Positions 1-8,166 of a DNA stretch of 39,522 nucleotides are shown piece after piece; the first letter of the stretch is position 1; the number at the start of each line of letters is the position of its first letter. Source of the stretch: an uncultured Clostridia bacterium. Lineage in GTDB: Bacteria; Bacillota; Clostridia; Oscillospirales; Ruminococcaceae. Made by a program: the position numbers and the translations under genes. The stretch spans positions 1-39,522 of the forward strand of contig CANRAS010000019.1 of the NCBI GenBank assembly GCA_947628655.1, in the 5' to 3' direction. Under the pieces are notes generated by a model. That model was not told the origin of the DNA, did not search any database, and saw nothing but the letters and a program-made list of their open reading frames with translations.

Positions 1-349
1 GATACCACCCGTCAAAACTGTACCCGCTTTTGGTTGGCGGGGCGGGCGGGGTAAGTTTCTCGCCGTAGTTTGCCTGCACCTCGGCTGTTGCCGTGCCGTC
101 GCTTACAAATACCGCCTTGTAGCTGTTCAGCGTCCACTTCGCGTAGAGCGTTATATCGTTCGCGGGCATAACGTTGCCTGCAAAATCCCACTCGTTTAAT
201 AACTGCTCGTCAAGATACCACCCGTCAAAACTGTACCCGCTTTTGGTTGGCGGGGCGGGCGGGGTAAGTTTCTCGCCGTAGTTTGCCTGCGCTTCGGCGG
301 TTTCTGTGCCGTCGCTTACAAATACCGCCTTGTAGCTGCTCAGCGTCCA
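1..349 (-). repeat. 213-bp tandem repeats encoding InlB B-type units
   Basis: The sequence starting at 1 recurs at 214 almost unchanged, giving a 213-bp (71-residue) unit. A more diverged unit lies at about 350-545. The near identity of neighbouring copies suggests recent duplication or gene conversion, and the unit stays in frame. Confidence 0.85.
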
Positions 350-2350
350 CTTCGCGTAAAGGGTAATATCCCGCGCGGGCATTGTGACGTTTTCCCACTT
401 CTCGCTCAAATCCTTATCGACAAACCACCCGCCGAACGTGTAACCCGTTCTTTCAACATTCGGCAAGGAAACACTTTCGCCGTATTCAACGCTTTGGGTG
501 GGAATTTCCTCGTCATATCCCAAATCGAATGTCACGGTAAACGACTTGTTGCTGACCTTGCCGTTGTTTGAGTAATCCGCGCCGTCCTCGTTTATAAACT
601 CATTGTTGTTTTCTACAGTTCCGTTGTTTTCAAAACTGCTCTCGGAAGTGTTTTTAAATTCACCGTTATTCGTAAGCGTACCGTTATTTGCAACCTTTCC
701 GCTGTTCGTGAGTTCGCCGTTGTTTTCCATTTTGCCGTAGATTGTGTTGGTAAATTCCCCGCTGTTGGAAAAAGAACCGCTTTCGCTGTTTGTAAGTGTA
801 CCGTAATTTCCAACAAACCCGACTTCTTCGTTCGTAAGTTTACCGTTGTTGTCGATATTACCGTCGTTCATAAATTCTCCGCTGTTGGAAACCGAACCTC
901 TTTCGCTGTTTGTAAGCGTTCCGCGGTTGTCGATAATTGCGTGACTTTCGTTTGTGAGTTCACCGCTGTTTGTAAGCGTTCCGCGGCTGTCGATAATTGC
1001 GTCACTTTCGTTCGTAAGTTCACCGCTGTTTGTAAGCGTTCCGTTGTTGTCGATAATTGCGCGACTTTCGTTCGTAAGTTCGCCGCTGTTTGTAAGCGTT
1101 CCGAAGTTGTAGATCATTGCGTCACTTTCGTTCGTAAGTTCACCGTTGTTGTCGATTTTACCGTCGTTTTTTATCCTGCCTCCATTAGTCAAAGTAACAC
1201 CATCGGGTACAGTAAGCGTAGAGCCATCGGGAATAACAAGCATTTCACCTTCATCAACGGTGTAATCTTCGGGGAGAACGACATTGCCGTAAACTTGTGC
1301 GGTATAGTTGTCGCCGAGAATAACGTTCCATTCATTTTGATTACCCTTGTTAGATATACTGCCGTGGACAATAGCATTTCCGTTTTCTCCCGTGGAGAAA
1401 ACGCCGCCCGTGATCCTATTCTTTTTCAAATCTTCCTTACTTTTACCTTGAGGACCGTCGCCGATACTGCCGCTCTTGCCGTCACCGCCGTTAGCCCAGA
1501 CTTCACCGCCCGAAATCTCAACGCCGCCTTTATTCCGCAAACCGCCGCCGATTGCCGAAGAACGATTTGTGCCTGTAGCCCATATTTTGCCGCCGCTGAT
1601 TTTTACATTGCCTGCGCCCTCACAGCCGCCGCCTATTGCCGCGCCCTCGTTGCCACTATGCGCGGTTACTTCTCCGCCTGTTATCGTAACATAACCATCA
1701 GCTTGAAATCCTCCGCCGATAGCCGCGCCAAGAACATCACTTGACGCTGAAACCAATCCGCCGTTTATAACAACGCGACCGTGCGAATGTCGTCCGCCGC
1801 CAATGCCCGCACCGCAAAACGTGCCGTGTGATGTAACATTACCGCCGTTAATTGTGATAAGTCCACTTTCGGTATAAGTATCGTTGCCCTCAATGGAATT
1901 GCTCCCGATACCTGCATTATCGTTACCCCCGCTTTGTACGTTAATTATGCCGTTATTACTGTAATCCGCGCTTTGTCCCCAAATCGTCAGCGAGTTCTCG
2001 CTTTCAACGCGTATTCCCTGTGAAAAAGTACACTCCGCGCCGTCCGCTATAATTATATTTACATCGCCGTTTATTTCAACGCGATTATTTATTGTATCGA
2101 CAGAATTATCAAGCACATACCACCCCGTCGACAACGTTTTGACATCGGCGGTGACAGCCGTTGCCGACACGGACTGCATACCGTTTGTGGTAGGGTCGTA
2201 ATAATTACATTCATCAGTAGTAGAAACATTCGGGCTTGTTTCCGCACGAGCATACGCAGATTTCGTCGGAATATCCGCGGTGTAAACCGACAACGGTATG
2301 CACAGCGCCGTAAATAGGGCGGTAAAGTTTCTTAACAATTTGCGTTTCAT
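1..2350 (-). CDS. Secreted repeat-rich surface protein, C-terminus beyond left edge
   Basis: The frame is open for 783 codons from the ATG at 2350, which has GGAGG eight bases upstream, to the window edge, so the C-terminus and any cell-wall anchor are not seen. Residues 1 to about 24 form a signal peptide (MKRK, then a hydrophobic stretch ending SVYTA). Residues about 163-303 hold five repeats of about 30 residues with a GAxIGGG core and TINGG/ISGG strands, as in beta-helix adhesins. Residues about 393-597 are NNGxLTNSGELTNES repeats. From about 602 there are three InlB B-type (Listeria-Bacteroides) repeats ending FDGWY...MPANDITLYAKW, the last cut by the edge. No enzyme motif is visible. 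Inference: an exported adhesin-like or cell-surface protein. Two promoters and a candidate structured RNA lie upstream. Confidence 0.85.
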   Translation of the reverse strand, partial: MKRKLLRNFTALFTALCIPLSVYTADIPTKSAYARAETSPNVSTTDECNYYDPTTNGMQSVSATAVTADVKTLSTGWYVLDNSVDTINNRVEINGDVNIIIADGAECTFSQGIRVESENSLTIWGQSADYSNNGIINVQSGGNDNAGIGSNSIEGNDTYTESGLITINGGNVTSHGTFCGAGIGGGRHSHGRVVINGGLVSASSDVLGAAIGGGFQADGYVTITGGEVTAHSGNEGAAIGGGCEGAGNVKISGGKIWATGTNRSSAIGGGLRNKGGVEISGGEVWANGGDGKSGSIGDGPQGKSKEDLKKNRITGGVFSTGENGNAIVHGSISNKGNQNEWNVILGDNYTAQVYGNVVLPEDYTVDEGEMLVIPDGSTLTVPDGVTLTNGGRIKNDGKIDNNGELTNESDAMIYNFGTLTNSGELTNESRAIIDNNGTLTNSGELTNESDAIIDSRGTLTNSGELTNESHAIIDNRGTLTNSERGSVSNSGEFMNDGNIDNNGKLTNEEVGFVGNYGTLTNSESGSFSNSGEFTNTIYGKMENNGELTNSGKVANNGTLTNNGEFKNTSESSFENNGTVENNNEFINEDGADYSNNGKVSNKSFTVTFDLGYDEEIPTQSVEYGESVSLPNVERTGYTFGGWFVDKDLSEKWENVTMPARDITLYAKWTLSSYKAVFVSDGTETAEAQANYGEKLTPPAPPTKSGYSFDGWYLDEQLLNEWDFAGNVMPANDITLYAKWTLNSYKAVFVSDGTATAEVQANYGEKLTPPAPPTKSGYSFDGWY
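905..1150 (-). repeat. 60-bp in-frame tandem repeats (20-residue units)
   Basis: Four consecutive 60-bp units encode GTLTNSGELTNESxAIIDNx. They are aligned exactly at 60-base steps (around 901, 961, 1021 and 1081) and differ at only a few positions. Shorter degenerate relatives continue on both sides, about 560-1170. Such repeats can change number by slippage without breaking the frame. Confidence 0.85.
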
Positions 2351-2417
2351 TATAATGCCTCCATTTAAAACCCGCGCCACAGCCACAAAAACCGTGACTA
2401 TATTCAATACGCACTAT

Positions 2418-2446
2418 ATTATATGAAAATACGCTCGAAAAGACAA
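2418..2446 (-). promoter_or_regulatory. Sigma-A promoter of the surface protein gene (proximal)
   Basis: On the minus strand TTGTCT (2446-2441) and TATAAT (2423-2418) are separated by exactly 17 bp. Transcription would start near 2411, leaving a leader of about 60 nt before the ATG at 2350. Confidence 0.75.
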
Positions 2447-2492
2447 CAAACGGCACATTGCAAGACAAGATGACGTCCGTTGTTACGCTTTA

Positions 2493-2521
2493 ATTATAAC
2501 TCTTTTCGTTACGATTTGCAA
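2493..2521 (-). promoter_or_regulatory. Second sigma-A promoter of the surface protein gene (distal)
   Basis: TTGCAA (2521-2516) and TATAAT (2498-2493) on the minus strand with a 17-bp spacer, 75 bp upstream of the proximal promoter. The gene may therefore have two tandem starts. Confidence 0.6.
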
Positions 2522-2628
2522 GGGCTTTTTTTAAGAAACTTTTGTGAAAGGCAAGGTAATTTTTCCCATTTCTGCGAAACGAGTTATTAAAACTTAAAGC
2601 GCCGTTAAACTTACTGCGAGTTTTTCTC

Positions 2629-2661
2629 CAAAACAAAAAGTGCGCAGCCGCAGCTACGCAC
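2629..2661 (-). terminator. Intrinsic terminator of the structured RNA
   Basis: On the minus strand a 9-bp stem (GTGCGTAGC with GCTGCGCAC, loop of four, 2661-2640) is followed by TTTTTGTTTT. Its 5' arm can instead pair with an upstream segment at 2669-2677, so the terminator has a possible antiterminator. Confidence 0.7.
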
Positions 2662-2794
2662 CGAAAAATGCATAGCTCACATTGCTGCGACACAATAGAT
2701 GTTATCCTTTAAACACGGAAACACTAAGAGCCCGCACTTTTACCACAGTAAAAGTGTGTACAGAATTTAGAAAATTATTATATTATGTCGCAAC
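2630..2794 (-). ncRNA. Candidate structured RNA or attenuator upstream of the surface protein gene
   Basis: A strong promoter (2798-2826) starts a transcript near 2791-2794 that can fold almost at once. A 9-bp closing helix pairs 2794-2786 with 2692-2684. Inside are a 9-bp hairpin with a four-base loop (2756-2735) and a second bulged hairpin (2723-2717 with 2707-2700). After the closing helix, segment 2677-2669 can pair with 2660-2652 over 9 bp, excluding the terminator that uses the same segment. I see no ORF with a ribosome binding site. It does not match the riboswitch consensus sequences I can recall (THF, fluoride, ZTP, c-di-GMP-I), nor 6S or SRP RNA. It could be a sensor of unknown class acting on the surface protein gene about 280 nt downstream, or a stand-alone small RNA. 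Confidence 0.5.
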
Positions 2795-2797
2795 TTC

Positions 2798-2826
2798 ATT
2801 ATAGCACACCGCCGCGGCTTTGTCAA
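2798..2826 (-). promoter_or_regulatory. Sigma-A promoter of the structured RNA
   Basis: Consensus TTGACA (2826-2821) and TATAAT (2803-2798) on the minus strand with a 17-bp spacer. There is no coding start in the following 300 bases, so the promoter serves a non-coding leader or RNA. Confidence 0.8.
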
Positions 2827-2852
2827 GTTTTTTCAAAAAAATTTACTGAACA

Positions 2853-2876
2853 AAGAAAAAGCGGGCAAACGCCCGC
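2853..2876 (-). terminator. Intrinsic terminator after the hydrogenase-MCP gene
   Basis: On the minus strand GCGGGC, a four-base loop and GCCCGC are followed by TTTTTCTTT (2876-2853), about 75 bases past the stop at 2949. It lies beyond the heptamer tract and hairpin. Confidence 0.8.
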
Positions 2877-2880
2877 GCAA

Positions 2881-2946
2881 GAGCAACCCGCAAAGCGGAT
2901 TGCTCGCTTACTTCTTACCTCTTACTTCTTACCTCTAACTTCTAAC
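2881..2946 (-). repeat. Heptamer tract plus hairpin, copy 1
   Basis: Read on the minus strand, the tract begins two bases after the stop of the hydrogenase-MCP gene and consists of about six 7-bp units such as GTTAGAA and GTAAGAG (2946-2907). It is followed by an 11-bp hairpin with a TTT loop (GAGCAATCCGC with GCGGGTTGCTC, 2905-2881). The same tract-hairpin order recurs at 36056-36129. Confidence 0.8.
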
Positions 2947-2948
2947 AT

Positions 2949-4874
2949 CTACTCTCCCAGCATACTCTCCGCTTTGGTAACTAATCCCTCTACACGGTTG
3001 TTAATATCGGACACCTTGCTCATTGCTCCGCTGATGTCGTTGCCCTTGCTCATCGTGTCGGCTACGTTGTCGCGGACTTCGTTCATCATACGGGAGATTT
3101 CCGACATCTTCGCGTTTACGGTTTCGAGTATGCTGTTGACGGCTTTTATGTTGTCGAACACAAGGGCGTTGCCCTTTTGCGCCTCCTTGACAGCCTCCTG
3201 CGAGTGTCCCGCAAGATTGCCGACTTCCGACGCTACGACCGCGAAACCTCTGCCCGCGTCACCCGCGTGCGCCGCCTCTATGCTCGCGTTTATCGAGAGT
3301 ATGTTTATCTGCCGTGCGATTTCGTCAATGTCGCGGGTCGTGTTCGCAAAACTGCTGATACTGCCGTTTATAGAACCCATTGCCTTGTTAATATCATCGG
3401 ACAGCGTTTTCAGTTCGTCGAGTATCGACGCGAGCGAAGTTATCTGCGTATGGTTCGTAGTGTTCAGTTCGGTTATACCGCCGACCGCCTCCGTAACGCT
3501 CCCGATGTTTTCGGTAAGTTCCGCTACCACTTGATTAAGTTCATTAGTAACTTCGCCTATCGCGGTATTCGTTTCGGCAATGCGCAGGTTGCGCTTGTTC
3601 GCCTCGCCCTGCATATACTGAGCGCAGCTTGAAACCGACGAAACGCCCATAATAATCGCCCGCGCCATTTCACGGCACGTTGCAAATCCGCAGGCGTGGC
3701 AATTGTAGTTGCGTTCCGTTTCCGTGAACTTGTTCATCTTGTCGAGCATATCGTCTATCTGCTCGTCCGTGACGTTGATTTTCGCTATATCTTCGGGCGG
3801 AACGGTCCGCAGGAAATCCTCATAGCGGAGCGTTTTGTCGAACTCCAAGAACTGCCTGTCGCGGTGCTTTCTGTCGAACCTTACACGGTGATTGCGGTTG
3901 TACTTTTCAATTCCGTTCATAATACCGCTCATACGGTAAATGGACATCTGTTCGCCGATAGCGGGACCCGAACCGCACCCGTTTCCGCACGACAGCACGT
4001 CAAACACATCGGGCAGGTCGCGCTCGCCGATTTGCGAATACATATCGAGGTTTTTGTAAACAACGTCCGTTCCCTCGGAGTTTATAACGCCGAGTTCGGG
4101 GTTTTCGAGTTCAAGGCAGGCTTTCAGCCCTCCGGGACGCGGATAAATCGCGCCCATAATTCCTCCCGCGCCCGAAAATTCAAAGTCGGAGCGCACTTTT
4201 CTAAGGCTTTCAAAGTTAGTGCCGTTTTCTTTCAGATGTTCGCCCAGACGCTCGAACGTCACGTTGTAGTCGATAAGTCCGCTGTCGCGGAACTCGTCCG
4301 ACTTCGCGATACACGGAGAAAGCGCGGCGATTTTCGCCTGTTCGCCCAAATATTTTTTAAGATAAACCGCCGTGCAGAGCATAGGCGACATAACGGGCGA
4401 CAGGTGCTTTAACGCCTCGTGGCAGAATTTCTTTATGTAGTTTACGATAGCGGGACACGGCGATGATATAAGTTTCGTTTTCGGGTTCTTTTCAAGGTAA
4501 CGCACATGCCCCCAAGTGCAGACGTCCGCGCCGAACGACACATCGTAAATCTTCTCAACGCCGTTCTTTTTCAGAATGTCCAGCACATTCCGCCAGCAGC
4601 CGTCAAACGAAACTTTCACAGCGGGCGCGCATACAGCGATAATTTTCACGCCGCTTTTGAGGTCGTTCCAGAACCGTTCGGTATCGTCGGTATATCCCCG
4701 CGCGTTGTGCGAACATACCTTAACGCACGCGCCGCAGCGGATACATTGCTGTTCATTGATGTTGAACACCAACTTCCCGTTCTCGTCGTACTCGACATTA
4801 TTCGCCCCGATTGACGGGCAAACGCGCACGCAGTTGTTGCAGGCGACACATTTGGATTTATCGAATGTAATCAT
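2949..4874 (-). CDS. Cytoplasmic [FeFe]-hydrogenase-like / methyl-accepting chemotaxis fusion protein
   Basis: 641 residues with no membrane segment. Residues 1-60 carry two [4Fe-4S] ferredoxin motifs (Cys 9/12/15/19 and 44/47/50/54). Residues about 75-330 are a [FeFe]-hydrogenase large-subunit C-terminal domain with SSPCPA (Cys140), LSPCIAK (Cys188) and CGNGC (Cys296, Cys300). A further four-cysteine cluster follows (392, 395, 400, 417; CHACG). Residues about 430-641 are a chemoreceptor signalling coiled coil whose tip covers about 517-555. The first cysteine of the catalytic L1 motif (TSCCP), the proton-transfer residue, is proline here, as expected of a sensory rather than a turnover enzyme. 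Inference: a soluble receptor that reports hydrogen or redox state to CheA. No che genes are in the window. The start has AGAAGGAC upstream. Confidence 0.85.
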   Translation of the reverse strand: MITFDKSKCVACNNCVRVCPSIGANNVEYDENGKLVFNINEQQCIRCGACVKVCSHNARGYTDDTERFWNDLKSGVKIIAVCAPAVKVSFDGCWRNVLDILKKNGVEKIYDVSFGADVCTWGHVRYLEKNPKTKLISSPCPAIVNYIKKFCHEALKHLSPVMSPMLCTAVYLKKYLGEQAKIAALSPCIAKSDEFRDSGLIDYNVTFERLGEHLKENGTNFESLRKVRSDFEFSGAGGIMGAIYPRPGGLKACLELENPELGVINSEGTDVVYKNLDMYSQIGERDLPDVFDVLSCGNGCGSGPAIGEQMSIYRMSGIMNGIEKYNRNHRVRFDRKHRDRQFLEFDKTLRYEDFLRTVPPEDIAKINVTDEQIDDMLDKMNKFTETERNYNCHACGFATCREMARAIIMGVSSVSSCAQYMQGEANKRNLRIAETNTAIGEVTNELNQVVAELTENIGSVTEAVGGITELNTTNHTQITSLASILDELKTLSDDINKAMGSINGSISSFANTTRDIDEIARQINILSINASIEAAHAGDAGRGFAVVASEVGNLAGHSQEAVKEAQKGNALVFDNIKAVNSILETVNAKMSEISRMMNEVRDNVADTMSKGNDISGAMSKVSDINNRVEGLVTKAESMLGE

Positions 4875-4935
4875 ACCATGTCCTTCTTTTCTAAAGTTGC
4901 TGTTGTTTTCCGATTGTAACGCGGGGTTTGGCGTG

Positions 4936-5030
4936 GAAGAGGCTAGAGATTAGAGGCTAGAGGCTAGTTTCTAGTGTGCGCTACTAGATGCTAGAGATTA
5001 GAAGCTAGTAGCTAGTTTCTGGTGTGCGCT
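4936..5030 (+). repeat. Heptamer tract, copy 2 (start of element A)
   Basis: Two successive runs of 7-bp units (CTAGAGA, TTAGAGG, CTAGTTT and similar), each ending in GTGTGCGCT. They lie just upstream of the hydrogenase-MCP start and read toward rny. Confidence 0.8.
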
Positions 5031-5272
5031 CTGCGGGCGCGGAAAGATTGTCTTAGGGTCATAGCGCCCCTGCAATGCGGTGAGGTTCGGCGTGGCTCAA
5101 TTCAAGCGCCCCGCGCCCTTATCCCGCATTAGCTTGCCGTCCCGCGCCAAACGCGCCCTTACCGCCCGTGCCGAGCCTTTGCCCGACCGCCCGCAATTCG
5201 CCTGTCGGCGAATTTAACGGCGCTTACGCGCCGTTGTTTTGCGCTGCGCGCAAAACGCGGGCTATGTTATCA
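5031..5272 (+). repeat. Dispersed structured intergenic element A
   Basis: About 240 bp, GC-rich, without a credible gene. It shares long blocks with 14029-14275: the AGATTGT core, the CTCAATTCAAGCGCCCCGCG block and, at the right end, three consecutive hairpins. These are ATTCGCC/GGCGAAT, ACGGCGC/GCGCCGT and GTTTTGCGC/GCGCAAAAC. The stems are identical in both copies while all three loops differ. Together with the tract at 4936-5030 it fills most of the 471-base gap between the hydrogenase-MCP gene and rny. Confidence 0.8.
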
Positions 5273-5302
5273 ACGCCGCCGCGACGTGGCTTTCTTCCAC
5301 AT

Positions 5303-5336
5303 TCTATTAAGAGTTGCACGGCTTTGCCGCGCAACT
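5303..5336 (-). terminator. Possible intrinsic terminator of rny
   Basis: On the minus strand an 11-bp stem (AGTTGCGCGGC with GCCGTGCAACT, loop AAA, 5336-5312) starts ten bases after the rny stop. It is followed only by CTTAATAG, a weak U tract. Confidence 0.45.
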
Positions 5337-5345
5337 CCTGTTTAC

Positions 5346-6953
5346 TTATTTCGCGTAATCGACCGCTCTGCTTTCGCGGATCATATTCACCTTTATCTGA
5401 CCCGGATATTCCATTTCGTCCTCGATACGCTTAGCAATATCACGCGCAAGCACTTTCATATTATCGTCGTTCACCTGTTCGGGCTTGACCATAATACGAA
5501 CCTCACGACCCGCCTGAATTGCGAACGACTTATCAACGCCGCTGTAGGAATTGCATATTTCCTCCAGCTTTTCAAGACGCTTGATATAGTTCTCGTAATT
5601 CTCACTTCTCGCCGCGGGTCTTGCCGCGCTTATTGCGTCCGCCGCCTGAACAAGACACGCGATCACCGTTCTGCACTCAACGTCGCCGTGGTGAGCCTCG
5701 ATAGCGTGAATAACTTCGGGGCTTTCCTTATACTTCTTGCACACATCGACGCCGATTTGAACGTGCGAACCCTCTATCTCGTGGTCGAGCGCCTTTCCTA
5801 TGTCGTGCAGAAGTCCCGCGCGTCTTGCAAGAGCCGCGTCCACACCGAGTTCGCTCGCCATTATCCCCGCCAAATGCGCAACTTCAATCGAGTGATTAAG
5901 CACGTTCTGGCGATAGGACGTTCTGTACTTCAAACGTCCGATAAGACGCACGAGTTCGTGGTTCAAACCGTTTACGTTCGTTTCCATAACGGCGCGTTCG
6001 CCCTCCTGCTTAATACGCTGTTCAACTTCCTTGCGCGCCTTCTCAACGGTTTCCTCAATTCTCGCGGGGTGAATACGCCCGTCCTGAATAAGTTTCTCAA
6101 GAGCCAGCCTTGCAATCTCACGGCGAACGTGGTCAAAGCACGAAACAGTGATAGCCTCAGGAGTATCGTCAATGATAAGGTCAACGCCCGTCAGCGTTTC
6201 GAGAGCGCGGATGTTTCTTCCCTCACGCCCGATTATGCGGCCTTTCATCTCGTCATTCGGAATAGCCACGACAGACACCGCCATTTCCGACACGGTATCC
6301 GCCGCAAGTCTTGAAATGGCAAGCGAGATATACTTTCTCGCCTTTTCGTCGCTTTCGTCCTTTATCTGCTGTTCATAAGCGGCAAGTTTCACCGCTTTTT
6401 CGTGGTTCAGTTCGGAATCGAGCATTTCGAGCAGATGTTCCTTTGCCTGCTCCTGCGAAAAGCCCGATATTTTCTCCAAAATCTCCATTTGCCCCGACTT
6501 GATTTTTTCCGCCTCTGCGATTTTCTCGTCGGCTTTCTTGTGCTTTTGCTGAAGAGCCTCCTCCATTTTTTCGAGCTTGTCGTTCTTCTTGTCGAGATTT
6601 TCTTCCTTTTGTGCCACTCTGCGCTCCGAACGTGAAATTTCACTTCTGCGCTCTTTGATTTCCTTTTCGGCAGCCGCCTTGTCGTGCTGAATTTCCTTTT
6701 CAGCCTCTGTACGCATGGCGTATATCTCGTCCTTTGCCTCAACGAGCTTTGCCCGCTTTAGATCCTCGGCTTTTTCATTCGCCTCGTCGATGATGCGCGC
6801 CGACTCTTTTTCGGCGGACTCAAACTGCGCCTCGGCAGACTTTATGCGGTGCTTTACGCCCTGTCTGAAACAAAAAAAGCCTGCAACGACCGCGCCGAGT
6901 ATCAGCGATGAAAGCATACCGATCATTGCGACGTATAATTCCATTGTTGGCAT
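5346..6953 (-). CDS. rny: Ribonuclease Y
   Basis: 535 residues, close to the usual 510-530. An N-terminal membrane anchor (about 6-28) is followed by a long charged coiled coil (about 35-200). Then come a KH domain with the GREG loop (residues 242-245) and an HD domain with the metal-binding His383-Asp384 in [12 protein letters not shown]. RNase Y is the membrane-bound endoribonuclease that initiates mRNA decay in many Bacillota. The ATG at 6953 has AGGAGGGG eight bases upstream. It appears monocistronic, with a promoter at 7255-7283 and a leader of about 295 nt, long enough for autoregulation, though no motif for that is evident. Confidence 0.97.
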   Translation of the reverse strand: MPTMELYVAMIGMLSSLILGAVVAGFFCFRQGVKHRIKSAEAQFESAEKESARIIDEANEKAEDLKRAKLVEAKDEIYAMRTEAEKEIQHDKAAAEKEIKERRSEISRSERRVAQKEENLDKKNDKLEKMEEALQQKHKKADEKIAEAEKIKSGQMEILEKISGFSQEQAKEHLLEMLDSELNHEKAVKLAAYEQQIKDESDEKARKYISLAISRLAADTVSEMAVSVVAIPNDEMKGRIIGREGRNIRALETLTGVDLIIDDTPEAITVSCFDHVRREIARLALEKLIQDGRIHPARIEETVEKARKEVEQRIKQEGERAVMETNVNGLNHELVRLIGRLKYRTSYRQNVLNHSIEVAHLAGIMASELGVDAALARRAGLLHDIGKALDHEIEGSHVQIGVDVCKKYKESPEVIHAIEAHHGDVECRTVIACLVQAADAISAARPAARSENYENYIKRLEKLEEICNSYSGVDKSFAIQAGREVRIMVKPEQVNDDNMKVLARDIAKRIEDEMEYPGQIKVNMIRESRAVDYAK

Positions 6954-7254
6954 TGCCGTTTTCCCCTCCTTATTTTGATACGCGCGGCAAAACGCGCGAA
7001 AATAATTCGGCGGAACAAATATACAATTTTTCAGTCCTCGTCTTATTTTTTGAGATTTTCTGTTGATTTAATCTGTAACCGAAGTGATATAATATCGCCA
7101 AAGCATTTTATCTTCAGCGTGAAAAAGGAAAGCATATGCGCGGTATTCCCGCAAATCATATATCAGCCGCCGTAACGTTATAAAAACTTTTAAGTATCAT
7201 AAACGTCAGCGAATCTTCAACGCGAACTAATCGCGATTAAAAACCCTCATTTTT
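6954..7254 (-). other. Long leader of rny, no gene seen
   Basis: About 300 bases between the promoter at 7255-7283 and the rny start. It is AT-rich and holds the rny ribosome binding site at its end. I see no ORF with a ribosome binding site and no clear long hairpin. Confidence 0.5.
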
Positions 7255-7283
7255 ATTGTACTACAAAATAACCAAATTGTCAA
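7255..7283 (-). promoter_or_regulatory. Sigma-A promoter of rny
   Basis: TTGACA (7283-7278) and TACAAT (7260-7255) on the minus strand with a 17-bp spacer. The surrounding sequence is duplicated at 7958-7986, where it drives the neighbouring gene. Confidence 0.7.
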
Positions 7284-7478
7284 GGATAATTCTCACATTA
7301 TTTCGGCGTTTTTTCATATTTTTTTCGTGTAACGCTGAAAATTGGACAAAATATACAAGAAAACGCCCCAAAATCGCGCAAAATTGGTAATATTTTTTCG
7401 CGCACGTTTTGGGGATTTTTGTTTAAAAACAACAGATTTTTGAATAATGTATCTTTTGGAGCAAGCCGTTTAATATTA
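7257..7478. repeat. Direct repeat flanking the small membrane protein gene, left copy
   Basis: Contains AATTGTCAAGGATAAT and TTTCGGCGTTT near the left end and a 50-bp block (CAGATTT, GAATAATGTATCTTTTGG, GTTTAATATT) at the right end. Both blocks recur in the same order at 7957-8084 around the other side of the gene at 7490-7909. The left copy is about 95 bp longer in the middle. Confidence 0.75.
7355..7414 (-). terminator. Possible terminator of the small membrane protein gene
   Basis: On the minus strand CCCCAAAA and TTTTGGGG (7414-7407 and 7373-7366) flank complementary GCGC-rich arms, followed by CGTTTTCTTG. The long loop makes it a weak candidate. Confidence 0.35.
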
Positions 7479-7489
7479 TGATAAGTATA

Positions 7490-7909
7490 TCAATCGCGTC
7501 TGTTTACCCGCGCCTTTATTGTTTTCACCAAATTCATCAGCAATTTTACAATTAATTGAACCAACAGCAACAGAACCAAAAGAACTAAACATTCGATAAG
7601 CGCGACATCGCGATGATATGAAAAAAACACACCCACGCCGTACGGGTGGAAACTTTCACTTGAAATCGCAAAAGCAAGAAAGCAGTAGATTACATCGGGT
7701 ATTATCCATACGCGAAAATGTTTCTGACAAACCTCCATAATAACCGAAATCACCGCGAGAGGCAAAGTAATCCGCAGGGAATCTAAGTCTATTTCAATAT
7801 GACTTGTCGCGGGTATATTCGGAATTATCAAAAAAGCTATGATATAATATGTAATGACAACAACGGTGTTTATTACTATTTCTTTTGAATGTTCCTTTAA
7901 AAATTTCAT
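7490..7909 (-). CDS. Small hydrophobic membrane protein, unknown function
   Basis: 139 residues with about four hydrophobic segments (about 11-30, 48-62, 70-85, 105-130), a lysine-rich start (MKFLKEHSKE) and a basic end (KTIKARVNRRD). I do not recognise the family. The ATG at 7909 has GAGG about eight bases upstream. The promoter at 7958-7986 gives a leader of about 40 nt. The gene sits between two copies of the same promoter region, so it probably reached this place by duplication or insertion between rny and the lipid operon. That arrangement suggests a self-contained transcription unit. Confidence 0.7.
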   Translation of the reverse strand: MKFLKEHSKEIVINTVVVITYYIIAFLIIPNIPATSHIEIDLDSLRITLPLAVISVIMEVCQKHFRVWIIPDVIYCFLAFAISSESFHPYGVGVFFSYHRDVALIECLVLLVLLLLVQLIVKLLMNLVKTIKARVNRRD

Positions 7910-7956
7910 AATCTTACCTCAATTCTTAAACGCGGGCTGTTGCTGTAACTTGATTT

Positions 7957-8084
7957 TATTATACAGCAAAACAACCGAATTGTCAAGGATAATCAGAAGA
8001 TATTTTCGGCGTTTAGAGGGAATTGCAATTTAAAGCAACAGATTTATGAATAATGTATCTTTTGGGGCAAGCTGTTTAATATTG
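7957..8084. repeat. Direct repeat flanking the small membrane protein gene, right copy
   Basis: Second copy of the region at 7257-7478. It carries a better minus-strand promoter, and its right end joins the plus-strand promoter of the lipid operon, so in this copy it acts as a divergent promoter region. Confidence 0.75.
7958..7986 (-). promoter_or_regulatory. Sigma-A promoter of the small membrane protein gene
   Basis: TTGACA (7986-7981) and TATAAT (7963-7958) on the minus strand with a 17-bp spacer. It matches the consensus fully and is paralogous to the rny promoter. Confidence 0.85.
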
Positions 8085-8088
8085 CCCA

Positions 8089-8117
8089 TTGAAAAATAAA
8101 CGAAATAGGGGTATAAT
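8089..8117 (+). promoter_or_regulatory. Sigma-A promoter of the acyl-chain operon
   Basis: TTGAAA (8089-8094) and TATAAT (8112-8117) with a 17-bp spacer. The transcript would start near 8124, which rules out an upstream TTG at 8089 as start of the first gene. Confidence 0.8.
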
Positions 8118-8166
8118 AAAGTATAGCGCAGTTTATTGCAATTTCAGCAGTCAAAGGAGCGGTAGT

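Noticed and set aside
941-1744. A 267-codon open frame on the plus strand
   Set aside because: It is the antisense shadow of the 60-bp repeats of the surface protein gene and has no ribosome binding site.
2630-2794. 6S RNA or SRP RNA
   Set aside because: The helix-enclosed part is only about 110 nt with two short hairpins, lacks the long rod with central bubble of 6S and the conserved SRP tetraloop region.
2881-2948. Possible CRISPR array because of short regular repeats
   Set aside because: The units are 7 bp without spacers, degenerate and dispersed over ten loci; no cas genes are present.
2949-4874. A catalytic, hydrogen-producing [FeFe] hydrogenase
   Set aside because: The proton-transfer cysteine of the first H-cluster motif is replaced by proline and the protein ends in a chemoreceptor signalling domain.
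8089-8166. N-terminal extension of the PlsC-like protein from a TTG at 8089
   Set aside because: That TTG is the -35 box of the operon promoter; the GTG at 8167 has a properly spaced ribosome binding site.
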